Below are positions 1 through 7,705 of a stretch of 64,000 bases of DNA, piece by piece (the stretch's first letter is position 1; every line of letters starts with the position of its first letter). Origin of the DNA: Halalkaliarchaeum sp. AArc-CO. GTDB taxonomy: Archaea; Halobacteriota; Halobacteria; Halobacteriales; Haloferacaceae. The notes beneath the pieces were generated by a model, which had not been told where the DNA came from, searched no databases, and saw nothing but the letters and a program-made list of their open reading frames with translations. The stretch is from the NCBI RefSeq assembly GCF_024972735.1, contig NZ_CP087723.1, positions 868,001-932,000 of the forward strand, given 5' to 3'. The position numbers were made by a program, and so were the translations under genes.

Positions 1-467
1 GTGGCCTCGCCGTCGACCACCGGATCGATGATCCGGTCCAGCTCGTCGGGATCCATCTGTCCGTCGCCGTCCATCACTGCCGTCACGTCCATCTCGTCCG
101 CCAGCGCGAGCGAATACCCCGTCTTGACAGCTGCTCCGGCTCCACGATTTCGCTCGTGTCTGACCGGAACAACGCGCTGTGCGGGTTCGCCGTCTCCCCC
201 GTCGGCGACTGGTCGTTCGCTCGCTCGTTCGCTCTCCCGTCGGGCGTACTTCTCACTCCCTTCTGTACCTTCTTCGGTGGCAATGCCCTCGAGGCCATTT
301 ATCCGACGGGCGTGTTCCCGGATCTCCTCCCAGGTTCCGTCAGTGGAGGCGTCGTCGACCACGTATATGCGATCGACGAACGAGGGCATCGTCTCTATCA
401 CCGATCCGACCAGTCCTTCCTCGTTGTAGGCTGGAACGACGACTCCGATTGAGTGTCCCGCGTACAT
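1..467 (-). CDS. Glycosyltransferase family 2 (partial, C-terminus off window)
   Basis: Reading from an ATG at 467 towards the window edge, the protein opens with a GT-A fold start (VVVPAYNEE), then VDDASTDGT and, about 125 residues in, MDGDGQMDP, which is the DxD-type nucleotide-sugar/metal site of dolichol-phosphate mannosyltransferase-like GT2 enzymes. The frame stays open to base 1, so only about 155 residues are present. Between the first nucleotide-binding strand and the RNRGAGAAVKTGYSLA helix there is a charged Arg/Glu-rich insertion of some 40 residues not usual in the family. Role: transfer of a sugar to a lipid or glycan acceptor at the membrane, probably for surface glycans given the neighbouring glycosyltransferases. 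Acceptor and donor cannot be read. Confidence 0.9.
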   Translation of the reverse strand, partial: MYAGHSIGVVVPAYNEEGLVGSVIETMPSFVDRIYVVDDASTDGTWEEIREHARRINGLEGIATEEGTEGSEKYARRESERASERPVADGGDGEPAQRVVPVRHERNRGAGAAVKTGYSLALADEMDVTAVMDGDGQMDPDELDRIIDPVVDGEA

Positions 468-1194
468 GATCACCACGAACCCATCGATACTGGTTCGCCG
501 TGGACTCCCGATTCCAGTTTGCTGCTCCTCTCACGTTTCGTGTCCACTATCGCAATCGCAGGCCGAACTCCCGTCGCGAATTCACGGTAAGTGGCGACGG
601 CTGGCCCCAACTGTTTTCGGTCGTCTCCGGTGTGTGTTCCCTTCATTGGATCCCTCCCTTCGATCTCTTCAGGTCGATCCTGCAACGAGACCGGGAAGTC
701 AGGTAATCCAATCGGTCACGCAGCCTTTGTTATAGACGCATTCACGGAGGATTGGTGACGTCGCTCGTCGAGCCAGAACGAATAAATCCGTATGTAGAAG
801 CGCTGCCAACTCCGAATTTTGGATGTGCGTCAATCTGATAGCTTTCGACACGGGTACTCGTCTCACTCTCCCGGCCAGATTGTGTAAAGTTCGCTATAAC
901 TGTCGGGACGAACGACTGGGTGTACTGGTCACTCGGCATCTTCTGTGCACCCGTGTTGAACGACGTCATTAAGTCGGCTGTAACTCGGCTGTCGGTGGCA
1001 GCATGCACGTCCATCCAACGGTGAAGCGACACGATATCCGCAGTTCCCGCTCGAGTTTTACTATTTGCAGTTTCTGGTCGGGTTGTTACGATACCCGAAC
1101 CGCTGCTCGGGACGCAGTTTTCGTGGACGTCGCCGCCATGCTCCAGTTGAGGAAACAGAGCGGAACTCCGGTGTGAAACTGTTCGGGTTGACAG
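468..1194. other. Gene-poor stretch between GT2 and PadR
   Basis: No recognisable gene. The reverse-strand frame directly after the PadR stop stays open for about 150 codons (see the entry at 742-1032); the rest shows only short, composition-driven frames. Base composition is lower in GC than the housekeeping part of the window. Confidence 0.5.
742..1032 (-). CDS. Hypothetical protein or gene remnant
   Basis: A GTG-started 96-codon frame whose amino acid sequence looks protein-like (mixed polar composition, Trp, Met, His spread evenly) rather than like an antisense shadow. The frame is open upstream without an ATG back to a TGA at about 1195, which is also the stop of the PadR gene, so the start is unknown and it could be the tail of a longer, damaged gene. 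Third codon positions are less GC-rich than in core genes of this window, as in the rest of the accessory region. No domain recognised. Confidence 0.25.
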   Translation of the reverse strand: MSLHRWMDVHAATDSRVTADLMTSFNTGAQKMPSDQYTQSFVPTVIANFTQSGRESETSTRVESYQIDAHPKFGVGSASTYGFIRSGSTSDVTNPP

Positions 1195-1479
1195 TCACAA
1201 ATCAACGTACTGATTTTCCCACGTGCGCCGTCGTTCGAGTTCGGCGATTCCCCGATCGGTTATCTCGTAGTAATTCGTTCGCCGGTCTTGCGTCCCCTTT
1301 TTGATGAGATCGTTCTTGACGAGGGTATCGAGGTTCGGATACAGTCGACCGTGTGTAATGTCTCCCAGTTCTCCTTCCAACTCCTTTTTTATCTGTTGCC
1401 CCGAGGGACGGTCTTGCCCCGCGATCACGTACAGCAGGTCCCGCTGAAATCCAGTGAGTTCGAAGAGAACGCGTGGCAT
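1195..1479 (-). CDS. PadR-family winged-helix transcriptional regulator
   Basis: 94 residues, the normal size for single-domain haloarchaeal PadR proteins. The HTH runs from about residue 8 (LTGFQRDLLYVIAG) through the recognition helix and wing (GRLYPNLDTLVKNDLIKKG, then DRRTNYYEITDRG). Family members are dimeric repressors released by small molecules or stress. Upstream of the start, between a TATA-like stretch (about 1515-1526) and the expected transcription start, lies the palindrome ACATT-GT-AATGT (1504-1515), a plausible autoregulatory operator. Regulated genes are not evident from the neighbours. Confidence 0.9.
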   Translation of the reverse strand: MPRVLFELTGFQRDLLYVIAGQDRPSGQQIKKELEGELGDITHGRLYPNLDTLVKNDLIKKGTQDRRTNYYEITDRGIAELERRRTWENQYVDL

Positions 1480-1503
1480 GTCAGAGTGAATTCTAACGCG
1501 TAG

Positions 1504-1526
1504 ACATTGTAATGTTATTTATAATG
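1504..1526 (-). promoter_or_regulatory. PadR gene promoter with palindromic operator candidate
   Basis: On the reverse strand an A/T-rich TATA-like element (1515-1526) is followed by the perfect palindrome ACATTGTAATGT (1504-1515), 25-36 nt before the PadR ATG. A palindrome placed between TATA box and start is the usual position for archaeal repressor operators. That PadR binds it is inferred. Confidence 0.45.
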
Positions 1527-1913
1527 TTGGAAGCGTCGACGTGCCGTGAACAGTCTCTCCGGTGGAAAATTTCCCTTCAACGACCGGGTCGGGATCCACA
1601 ACTCGTCGCGAAGAGCCGTATGGATCTGCAGTTGTTTTAAATATGCTTAATACGGCGTAAGATGGACTGTAACCGACCAAAACGGGAGTTTTTATTCCGG
1701 CCCATTCGACAAAATATTCGCGCCAGGTCGCGGTTTGCAGTCGCCTTCCACTCGGAATCAGCAGTCGATCGACCGAATAACCGCGCAGATACCCGGACTC
1801 CTGAGATATGATTTATTAATGAGTGAATAACGAATTAGTCATGATCAATATGTTTATTGGATGGGACCCCCGCATTTCGATTGCTGGTGTACCGGTCTTC
1901 GGAGGTTCGAGTC
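1527..1913. other. Intergenic, no gene seen
   Basis: A/T-rich spacer between the divergent PadR gene and the DUF7344-type gene. It includes several TATA-like stretches (for example near 1634-1648 and 1810-1820), but no frame worth calling. Confidence 0.5.
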
Positions 1914-2453
1914 ATGACGGAGCCGGGAGACGGTGACGTACTGGAAAAGGACGTGGTATTCGAGGTTCTGGCAAGTTCTCGAAGACGATTGCTCTTGTAT
2001 CACCTCCATCGACGCGGTGGGAAAGCGAACCTCGTTGATCTCGCGGCGGACGTCGCGGCTGCCGAAACCGACGGTCCCGTCGAGGAGGAGGTCGAAAAAC
2101 GGCACTACATTTCGTTGTACCAGACGCACGTCCCGAAACTCGAAGAGACCGGTTTCGTCGTGTACGACGAAGACGAGCGGGAGGTCGAATTGACGGATAA
2201 AGTCATCGAAATCTCAGCACTGGTGGGCAAAACATCGAATCGGGGTCACCGGTGGCCGTTCTACTACGCGGTAATCGCCACGGTTGGTCTGGTTTCAATG
2301 ATCCTCCCGCTTACAGGTGTCCCGATCGTCGAGCCGCCGGCCGTCGCCGGCGTCCTTTTCGGTCTCCTCGTCGTTTTGTCAGCAGTACACGTCGCCGCAA
2401 CCAGAGACACCGACACGGAGTACTCTTTTCTGGAGACTTTGGTCGACGAGTAA
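1914..2453 (+). CDS. DUF7344-type HTH protein with two C-terminal membrane helices
   Basis: Haloarchaeal winged-helix family (DUF7344). The N-terminal HTH contains VVFEVLASSRRRLLLYHL, then HYISLYQTHVPKLEETGFV and a beta wing (VVYDEDEREVEL). The C-terminal third has two hydrophobic helices (about residues 120-140 and 145-165), so the DNA-binding domain is probably membrane-tethered on the cytoplasmic side. The start at 1914 is chosen over an in-frame ATG 57 nt upstream because GGAGG at 1901-1905 sits 8 nt before it. It is convergent with, and paralogous to, the gene at 2522-3271. Targets unknown. Confidence 0.8.
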   Translation: MTEPGDGDVLEKDVVFEVLASSRRRLLLYHLHRRGGKANLVDLAADVAAAETDGPVEEEVEKRHYISLYQTHVPKLEETGFVVYDEDEREVELTDKVIEISALVGKTSNRGHRWPFYYAVIATVGLVSMILPLTGVPIVEPPAVAGVLFGLLVVLSAVHVAATRDTDTEYSFLETLVDE

Positions 2454-2531
2454 CCGGCCAGGAGCATATCGTAGTCGAGGAGTAGTCGGCCAGGAGAATA
2501 TCGTGGGAGACGAGAAGCCGGTCAGGAGTAC
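2454..2531. repeat. 32-bp degenerate tandem repeat, 2.4 copies, between convergent genes
   Basis: Units at 2454-2485, 2486-2517 and a partial one at 2518-2531 share CGGCCAGGAG followed by ATATCGT. The array begins right after the stop of the left DUF7344-type gene and runs into the last codons of the right one. Confidence 0.75.
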
Positions 2532-3271
2532 AGTTGGAGCAACGGAAGCCCCACGAGTCCGGCAGCGGCGAGTAGTGCCCATCCAACTGGGGGGACGACC
2601 GAAAGGGCGCCCACTCCCAGTGCGCCGGCAGTGACCAGCGCACTGACGCAGACTGCGGCCAGCACTGTTAGCTGTTCCCGGTGTATTTCCTCGGCGTCCC
2701 CGGTTTCTTCGGCCTCGTCGTCGCTCGTTTCCATGTACGGTAGCAATTGGGTCACCGAGTCCTGGAGTTCGATTGTCCCGCGGTGTTTGTCGTATTCGAC
2801 GACGCCGCTTTCGTCCATCTTCGGAAGGTGACACTGGTAGAGGCCGATGTACACGCGCTTTCTCTGGGCCGAGGAGAGTTCCTGGACCGAGATGTCGTTT
2901 TCGCGGGCGGCGATGTGTTCGGCGACTTCTGACAGGTTCGCGCTTCCGTCTTCATCGCGCAGGTAGTTGATTACGGTGCGACGTCGACTGTTTTTCAACA
3001 GATCGAACAGTTCGTCCTTCGTCAGGTCGGCTCCGTTCTGACGGGACTGTGATGTGATCTCCGTGGCATCGGGTGTACTTCCCTCGACGGCACCCTCTCC
3101 CTCCGGAGGGCCGCTCCCACGCGCTGTCTTTCCCCGTTCGGGTTCGCTTTCAGACTTCCCCGGGGGAGCCTCGCTTTCGGCTTTCGGTACGTCGGATTCC
3201 CGTGCGTTGGACGGCTGTTCATCGGACTTCGGTGGCACACTGTCTGCCGACCCCAGTTTACTCGCGAACAT
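2522..3271 (-). CDS. DUF7344-type HTH protein with acidic N-terminal extension and membrane tail
   Basis: Paralogue of the preceding gene, longer at the N-terminus. Residues 1-80 are a low-complexity Glu/Ser/Pro-rich acidic extension, then the winged helix (ELFDLLKNSRRRTVINYL, then RKRVYIGLYQCHLPKMDESG and VVEYDKHRGTIEL), then two membrane helices at the end (LTVLAAVCVSALVTAGAL and VGWALLAAAGLVGLPLL). The ATG at 3271 is preferred; another in-frame ATG lies at 3283. The strong match of the core to its convergent neighbour suggests local duplication. Function is unknown beyond a likely membrane-attached regulator. Confidence 0.8.
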   Translation of the reverse strand: MFASKLGSADSVPPKSDEQPSNARESDVPKAESEAPPGKSESEPERGKTARGSGPPEGEGAVEGSTPDATEITSQSRQNGADLTKDELFDLLKNSRRRTVINYLRDEDGSANLSEVAEHIAARENDISVQELSSAQRKRVYIGLYQCHLPKMDESGVVEYDKHRGTIELQDSVTQLLPYMETSDDEAEETGDAEEIHREQLTVLAAVCVSALVTAGALGVGALSVVPPVGWALLAAAGLVGLPLLQLYS

Positions 3272-3537
3272 GGAACATACCATTCAATCGTACTTCCAAA
3301 AGTAATAGTAATATAACCGGAACCGTTTCTCTCACTGAATTTGTTAATGCTTCGCAAACCTACGAGTAGTATAAGCTTACTTTTCATTCAACCTCAATCG
3401 TGTCCCGGGGTTTTTGAGTAAGGGTCAAATATATATCAGAATAATCGTCTCGAAACCCCCTCTCCGTCCGCATGAATTGGCTTTGCTCTACTGGGCCTCG
3501 TCCCGTTGCACGCGCGGGTCTCTCACCGGCACCGAAA
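3272..3537. other. A/T-rich intergenic region
   Basis: Low-GC stretch upstream of the DUF7344-type gene. A TATA-like element on the reverse strand (TTATATTAC, about 3307-3315) probably drives that gene. No gene seen. Confidence 0.5.
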
Positions 3538-4205
3538 TCAGACCGACTGTGCGGCCGGCCGCCCTTCCTCGTAGAGCGATTCCAGCGAGTTGCCTTCGAT
3601 GTCGAGCGGGTGGTCGACTTTCCCCCGCGCCTGGCGGACTCCAAACAGGCAAACACGAGCTCAGTCCCACGGAGTGCGTTCCCCGGCGATTATCGGTTCG
3701 GTGCCATCACCCAGCGACCCGATTGCGTGTTCGATCGCCCGGACGTAGTTCGGTTTGCTGGATCGAGTGCTCGCTACGCCCACGACGGTGTCGGTCAACT
3801 TCTGCAGCCCCGCCCTGGTCTTGGTCGAAATCGGACCGTACACCCGTTCGCCGTCGGTCTCGACCGTTCGCCATCCCCCCTCGGTTCGCACGCGCAACGG
3901 TGGACGGTCGTCGGGGCGGATTTCGATCTCTCCGTCAGTGTAAACGAGTCTGCGGAACGCGTCGACTGCCGTTCGCCGGTTCCCCTCCACGCTTGATGCC
4001 AGTCGCTCACACTGCTTACGTACTCCAAGTACTGCACGCCGTTTTCGTACTCCAAGTACTGCACGCCGTTTTCGTACTCTCAGTCGGCGATTGCCCGCGT
4101 GGAGTTGGGCGCTCCGAACCGCCGGTGATCCTCGCCTACGTATACGGCGGCGAGAGCCCATTTCCCAGGGTCACCATCGAGGAAGTACTCACAGGTTCCG
4201 AACGT
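3538..4205 (-). pseudogene. Gfo/Idh/MocA-family sugar dehydrogenase remnant, multiply frameshifted
   Basis: Family-like peptides can be joined only by changing frame. From upstream: YFLDGDPGKWALAAVYVGED, then a stop at about 4081 where a Trp would fit, then EYENGVQYLEY (twice, because a 28-bp stretch is tandemly duplicated at about 4015-4075), then TDGEIEIRPDDRPPLRVR, NYVRAIEHAIGSLGDGTEPI, then in another frame GTELVFACLESARRGG, and in a third frame KVDHPLDIEGNSLESLYEEG ending at TGA 3538-3540. This is the C-terminal half of a haloarchaeal Gfo/Idh/MocA oxidoreductase. The N-terminal Rossmann domain is gone. At least three frameshifts and one stop are seen. Such enzymes oxidise sugars or nucleotide sugars in glycan pathways. 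Confidence 0.85.
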
Positions 4206-4289
4206 GAGACATGAAGCCAGCTTTCACATAGGTGAGGGGGGAAGCCGGCTCGTAACGATCAGTGGGGCGGTGAACGGGGCCGGTCCCGG

Positions 4290-5438
4290 TCACGCGGACG
4301 TCATCCCCGACGCAGGCTGCATGTCGTCTCCGACGTCCAGTGTCGAATCCTCGAGGTACAGGGTACGGACTCGCTTTCCGATGCGATCCCAGTCGAGTTG
4401 CCGGACCGCCGCCCGGTTACGCCGTCCCATCGCTGCCAGAGCCTCCGGATCGTTTACCGCTCGAACTAATCCGGACCGAAGACCGTCGGGATCGGACGGG
4501 TCATAGAGGATCCCGCCGTCGGAACCGACCACGTCCGGAAGACAGCCCAGCTGCGGGGCGACGACCGCCCGTCCGAACGACATTCCGAGGACCGCACTGC
4601 CCGACGTGAGGATGGAATCGTACGGCAACACGATCGCGTCTGCGGCGCCCATGTACACCTGGACCTCTTCGTCGGAGACGTACTCGAAGACGGCTTCGAC
4701 CCGTTCGTCCGATTCACAGGCATGGCGAACGCGGTTTTCGATGGTCTCGTCCCACGGGTTTCCGACGATCAGTAGCCGCGCGTCCCCCTCGACTGTTCGG
4801 AACGTCTCTACGAGCTCCAGGACGTTCTTGTACGGTCGTATCAGGCCAAAATACAGCAGTACTGGGTCGTCCTGGGGAAGGTCGAGCCTCCGGCGAGCCT
4901 CGGTCTGTGTGATCTCGTCCCGGTAGGCGTTCTCGAAGTGGCCGTGGGGCACCACGCGGATCCGTTCGCCGACGTGTTCCGGAAGCCGATAGCAGTCACA
5001 GACAGTCCCGACAGCACTCTCGCAGTGGACGACGATCTGGTCCACGAGTCGTGCCAGGACGTGACTGCTCGCGAGTTCTGTTCGCACGGCGTGTCGCTCG
5101 TGGTTCGCGAGGTTGTGGACGGTCCAGACGAGCCGGATCCCGAGCGCCTTCAGTACGGCGAGTTCGACGAACAACCTGATAGCGAGCAGCACTGCAAACA
5201 GGGGACGCCCCCAGTGTTCCGCGATCAGAAACCGGTGGATCCAGTGGAGGTGAACCACGTCGGGAACGCCGTGTCGTCGAACCCCCGAGAGCAAGGGAAA
5301 CACCCCGGAGGCGTCCACCGGGAACACCCGAACGTCGTGCGCCTCCAGTGCGTCGATCAACTCGGACTGGTAGGGATTCGAGTCGGAGTAGTCGGGACTC
5401 ATCAATACCGTTAGTCGTTCTGAGCCGTGATCGGTCAT
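4290..5438 (-). CDS. Glycosyltransferase family 4 (GT-B)
   Basis: 382 residues, full length for a GT4 enzyme of the GumH/glucuronosyltransferase-like group. Seen: an N-terminal acceptor domain with VVHLHW and WTVHNLANHERH (about 103-114), the linker VVPHGHF, the start of the donor domain LLYFGLIRPYKN, and LPYDSILTSGSAVLGMSFGR near the nucleotide-sugar site. There is no signal peptide; a hydrophobic stretch at about 80-100 may associate with the membrane. Expected role: adding a hexose or hexuronic acid to a lipid-linked glycan or exopolysaccharide. The neighbouring Gfo/Idh remnant and GT2 genes support a glycan locus. Donor and acceptor are unknown. Confidence 0.92.
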   Translation of the reverse strand: MTDHGSERLTVLMSPDYSDSNPYQSELIDALEAHDVRVFPVDASGVFPLLSGVRRHGVPDVVHLHWIHRFLIAEHWGRPLFAVLLAIRLFVELAVLKALGIRLVWTVHNLANHERHAVRTELASSHVLARLVDQIVVHCESAVGTVCDCYRLPEHVGERIRVVPHGHFENAYRDEITQTEARRRLDLPQDDPVLLYFGLIRPYKNVLELVETFRTVEGDARLLIVGNPWDETIENRVRHACESDERVEAVFEYVSDEEVQVYMGAADAIVLPYDSILTSGSAVLGMSFGRAVVAPQLGCLPDVVGSDGGILYDPSDPDGLRSGLVRAVNDPEALAAMGRRNRAAVRQLDWDRIGKRVRTLYLEDSTLDVGDDMQPASGMTSA

Positions 5439-5765
5439 CGGTTCCTCTCCCCGTTCCCGATGGCAGACGGTGACTCAATGGCGACGTACGGGTGCGTCAG
5501 GAGATCGATACGAGTTCGTGAGAACTTCGTCGGTCCCCGAGTGTCATCACCGATAGCCGTCGTCGAGAAAACGGGACCAGGCCCGCATGGGACGCAGTTG
5601 CTGGCACACAAGCTGGTTTGATACGGCCCGGACCCTTCTGTAGTTTGGTTGTTATCGGTTAAAAAGGTAGCGCAGGAGGTCCCAGCCCGGTGGTCTTTGT
5701 GAGAGCGAGGTCGGCGTCTGATCGGAACACCCACGGCCGTATTTCGTCGGTTCGGCCGTCCCCGC
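5439..5765. other. Intergenic, no gene seen
   Basis: About 330 bp upstream of the GT4 gene and downstream of the 5766-6056 gene. It contains an A/T-rich patch (about 5640-5668, TTGTTATCGGTTAAAAAGG) but no supported frame or repeat. Confidence 0.5.
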
Positions 5766-6056
5766 TCACGACTGGTCATTCGAGGGTCCCGTCCCGTCCT
5801 CGTCGGTTTCGAACTGTTTCGTCTCATTTTCCTCCGGATCCTGGAACGCTTCCACGCCCGGGAGGGATTCGACTGCCTCGTTCGTTCCGACGGCCGTCGC
5901 CGCCGAGACAGCATCGCGGAATCTATCTCGGTTCGGATACTCCCGGACGGTCAACACGCGGTCACCTTCGAGCTCGAAGATCACCTCGAGAGTTCCGTCC
6001 GGATGTCGATACTCGTCGGCTTTCGACAGTTCCGCAGAGTGGTTGTTTTCGTTCAT
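5766..6056 (-). CDS. Small acidic haloarchaeal protein, unknown function
   Basis: 96 residues from the ATG at 6056 (another in-frame ATG is two codons upstream). The core DEYRHPDGTLEVIFELEGDR then VLTVREYPNRDRFRDAV reads like a compact alpha/beta domain, followed by a helix with GTNEAVESLPGVEAF and a disordered acidic tail. The composition and clean reading frame argue for a real gene. I do not recognise a named family with certainty. It stands alone, with no operon partner within 300 bp. Confidence 0.7.
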   Translation of the reverse strand: MNENNHSAELSKADEYRHPDGTLEVIFELEGDRVLTVREYPNRDRFRDAVSAATAVGTNEAVESLPGVEAFQDPEENETKQFETDEDGTGPSNDQS

Positions 6057-6062
6057 GTACAC

Positions 6063-6481
6063 TCTCCGTACTCGTATGTCGCCAACGAAGGCTCATTCGG
6101 GGGGTATCCGCGTCGGGAGGGCGATGTCGTCGCCGATCGGAGGTTCGAGGATCGCTCACCGCCGACGCGGAGCGTCGAATTCGACGGTCCTCTTGTCAGC
6201 GCTCGGGATTGGGTGCCATCGTAGACCTGGAGGGTGACGGCTCCGGTGAGCGCTCCTCGCGTCATCTCGACCATCGTTGTTCCCACAGCTGTCTCACTGC
6301 CCCTCCCAATTCGTCGGTTCTCGCCGGGGCTCTCGACAGCCTCCTGAGGCGGCGGTTGGGTGCTCCGTCGAGAGTCATACGTGACCTCAAGGCCAACCAT
6401 CGGTATTGTTATAGAGTAATTGATCGCGCAAATAGGCTGACGTCTGACGCAGGGAAGTCAATTCGATCCACTGTTCGGGAT
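6063..6481. other. Intergenic with weak reverse-strand ORF
   Basis: A reverse-strand frame (6053-6400, 115 codons) overlaps the start of the small gene at 6056. Its Arg/Ser/Thr-rich composition is atypical for an acidic haloarchaeal protein, so I do not call it. No repeat or RNA is evident. Confidence 0.4.
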
Positions 6482-7705
6482 TTATGATTCCAGGGACGAC
6501 GTCTGATCGGTCGCACGGAACACTTCACGCCCCCCGACGAACGCGTGATCGACTGTCGGTACGGGGTCCGGATCGACGACGAGCACGTCTGCACGTGCCC
6601 CTCCTTCGAGCCGCCCTCGGCGGAGGAACCCCACCACGTCGGCCGGGTTCTTTGTCACGCGTGCGACCCGTTCGTGCAACGGCTCTCCCGTTTCCACGAA
6701 CGGCGCCGCCAGCAACGACGGCGGGTGATAATCCGAACAGAGGACGTCCACCACCCCCTCACGGGCCGCTTCGCGAGCTTCGAGGTTGTCCCACAGGCTG
6801 CCGCCCCGGACGAGGTTCGGGGCTCCCATGACGGTGCACAGGCCGAGTTCTTTGGCCCTCCGTGCGGCGGCCATCGTCAGCGGGTATTCGCAGATGGTCG
6901 CCCCGCACTCTGCGGCGCGGTACACTTCCGCCGGCGTCTCGTCGTCGTGGGAGGCGATGGGGATGCCGTTCGCGTGGGCCTTTTCGACGATGCGTTCGAT
7001 CCGGTCGTTCACCACGTGTGCGGACATGGTGCTCCGTCGTTCGGCGAGCTGTTCGACGGCCTCCGAGGACAAGTCCCGGTCACCGACGTACCGACGCTGG
7101 AACTCTTCGACGTCGTCGAACTGTCCGCTCCCGGGGACGTGGTTCACGAGCGAGACCAGGTCGACGACGTTGTCCGTCAGGAACTCCGCGACGGCGGCGT
7201 GGCTCTTACAGCCGAGTTCACACCGGGCGTGAACGCGGTTGTTCCCGAGGAAACCGTCGGTTTCCTGGATCGTCCTCGTGAGTTCTCTGGCGAGATCGAG
7301 CGTCCGGTTCTCCTCGACGGCGTCCTCGAAGGAGATCGCGTGGAACTTCGTGGTCACGCCGGTGGCCACGTTCGCCCTGTCGGCCGACGAAAGCGCCAGC
7401 CGCTCGTCCACGTGCGCTCCAGAACGGGGGAAGAGGTGGTGTTCGATGTCGTCGCCGTGGAGGTCGACGATTCCCGGCATGACGATCCGGTCTGTCGCGT
7501 CGATCACCGTCGCGGCGTCGGATCCGATCGTGGTTCCCACCTCGCGGATCCGTCCCTCCTGCAACAGAATACAGCCGTCCTCGATTGACCCTTCCGGCGT
7601 GACGACCGTTCCGCCGCGGATCTCCGTTACACCGTGATCGGTTCGGAGACCTGTGTCGGTTCCGCCGTAGTTTCGACGTGCTATTCGATCGGAACTCATG
7701 TCCAC
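6482..7705 (-). CDS. phnM: PhnM-type amidohydrolase (alpha-D-ribose 1-methylphosphonate 5-triphosphate diphosphatase)
   Basis: 407 residues, close to the family length. The amidohydrolase signature after the N-terminal beta domain is IVDLHGDDIEHHLFPR, typical of PhnM (HxD-type metal site). Further metal/active-site segments are NHVPGSGQF, SHDDETPAEV, and CSDYHPPSLLAAPF near the C-terminus. PhnM releases pyrophosphate from the triphosphate intermediate of the C-P lyase pathway. No other phn gene (phnGHIJKL or phnCDE) lies nearby, so here it is an orphan; it may serve a distant C-P lyase locus or a different phosphate ester. The preceding Met at residue 3 is an alternative start. Confidence 0.88.
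   Translation of the reverse strand: MDMSSDRIARRNYGGTDTGLRTDHGVTEIRGGTVVTPEGSIEDGCILLQEGRIREVGTTIGSDAATVIDATDRIVMPGIVDLHGDDIEHHLFPRSGAHVDERLALSSADRANVATGVTTKFHAISFEDAVEENRTLDLARELTRTIQETDGFLGNNRVHARCELGCKSHAAVAEFLTDNVVDLVSLVNHVPGSGQFDDVEEFQRRYVGDRDLSSEAVEQLAERRSTMSAHVVNDRIERIVEKAHANGIPIASHDDETPAEVYRAAECGATICEYPLTMAAARRAKELGLCTVMGAPNLVRGGSLWDNLEAREAAREGVVDVLCSDYHPPSLLAAPFVETGEPLHERVARVTKNPADVVGFLRRGRLEGGARADVLVVDPDPVPTVDHAFVGGREVFRATDQTSSLES

Noticed and set aside
3538-4205. Programmed frameshifting in the Gfo/Idh gene
   Set aside because: Three or more shifts, an internal stop, a tandem duplication and a missing N-terminal domain point to decay.
6053-6400. 115-codon reverse ORF
   Set aside because: Arg/Ser/Thr-rich, not acidic, overlaps the start of a better-supported gene, and no domain is recognised.
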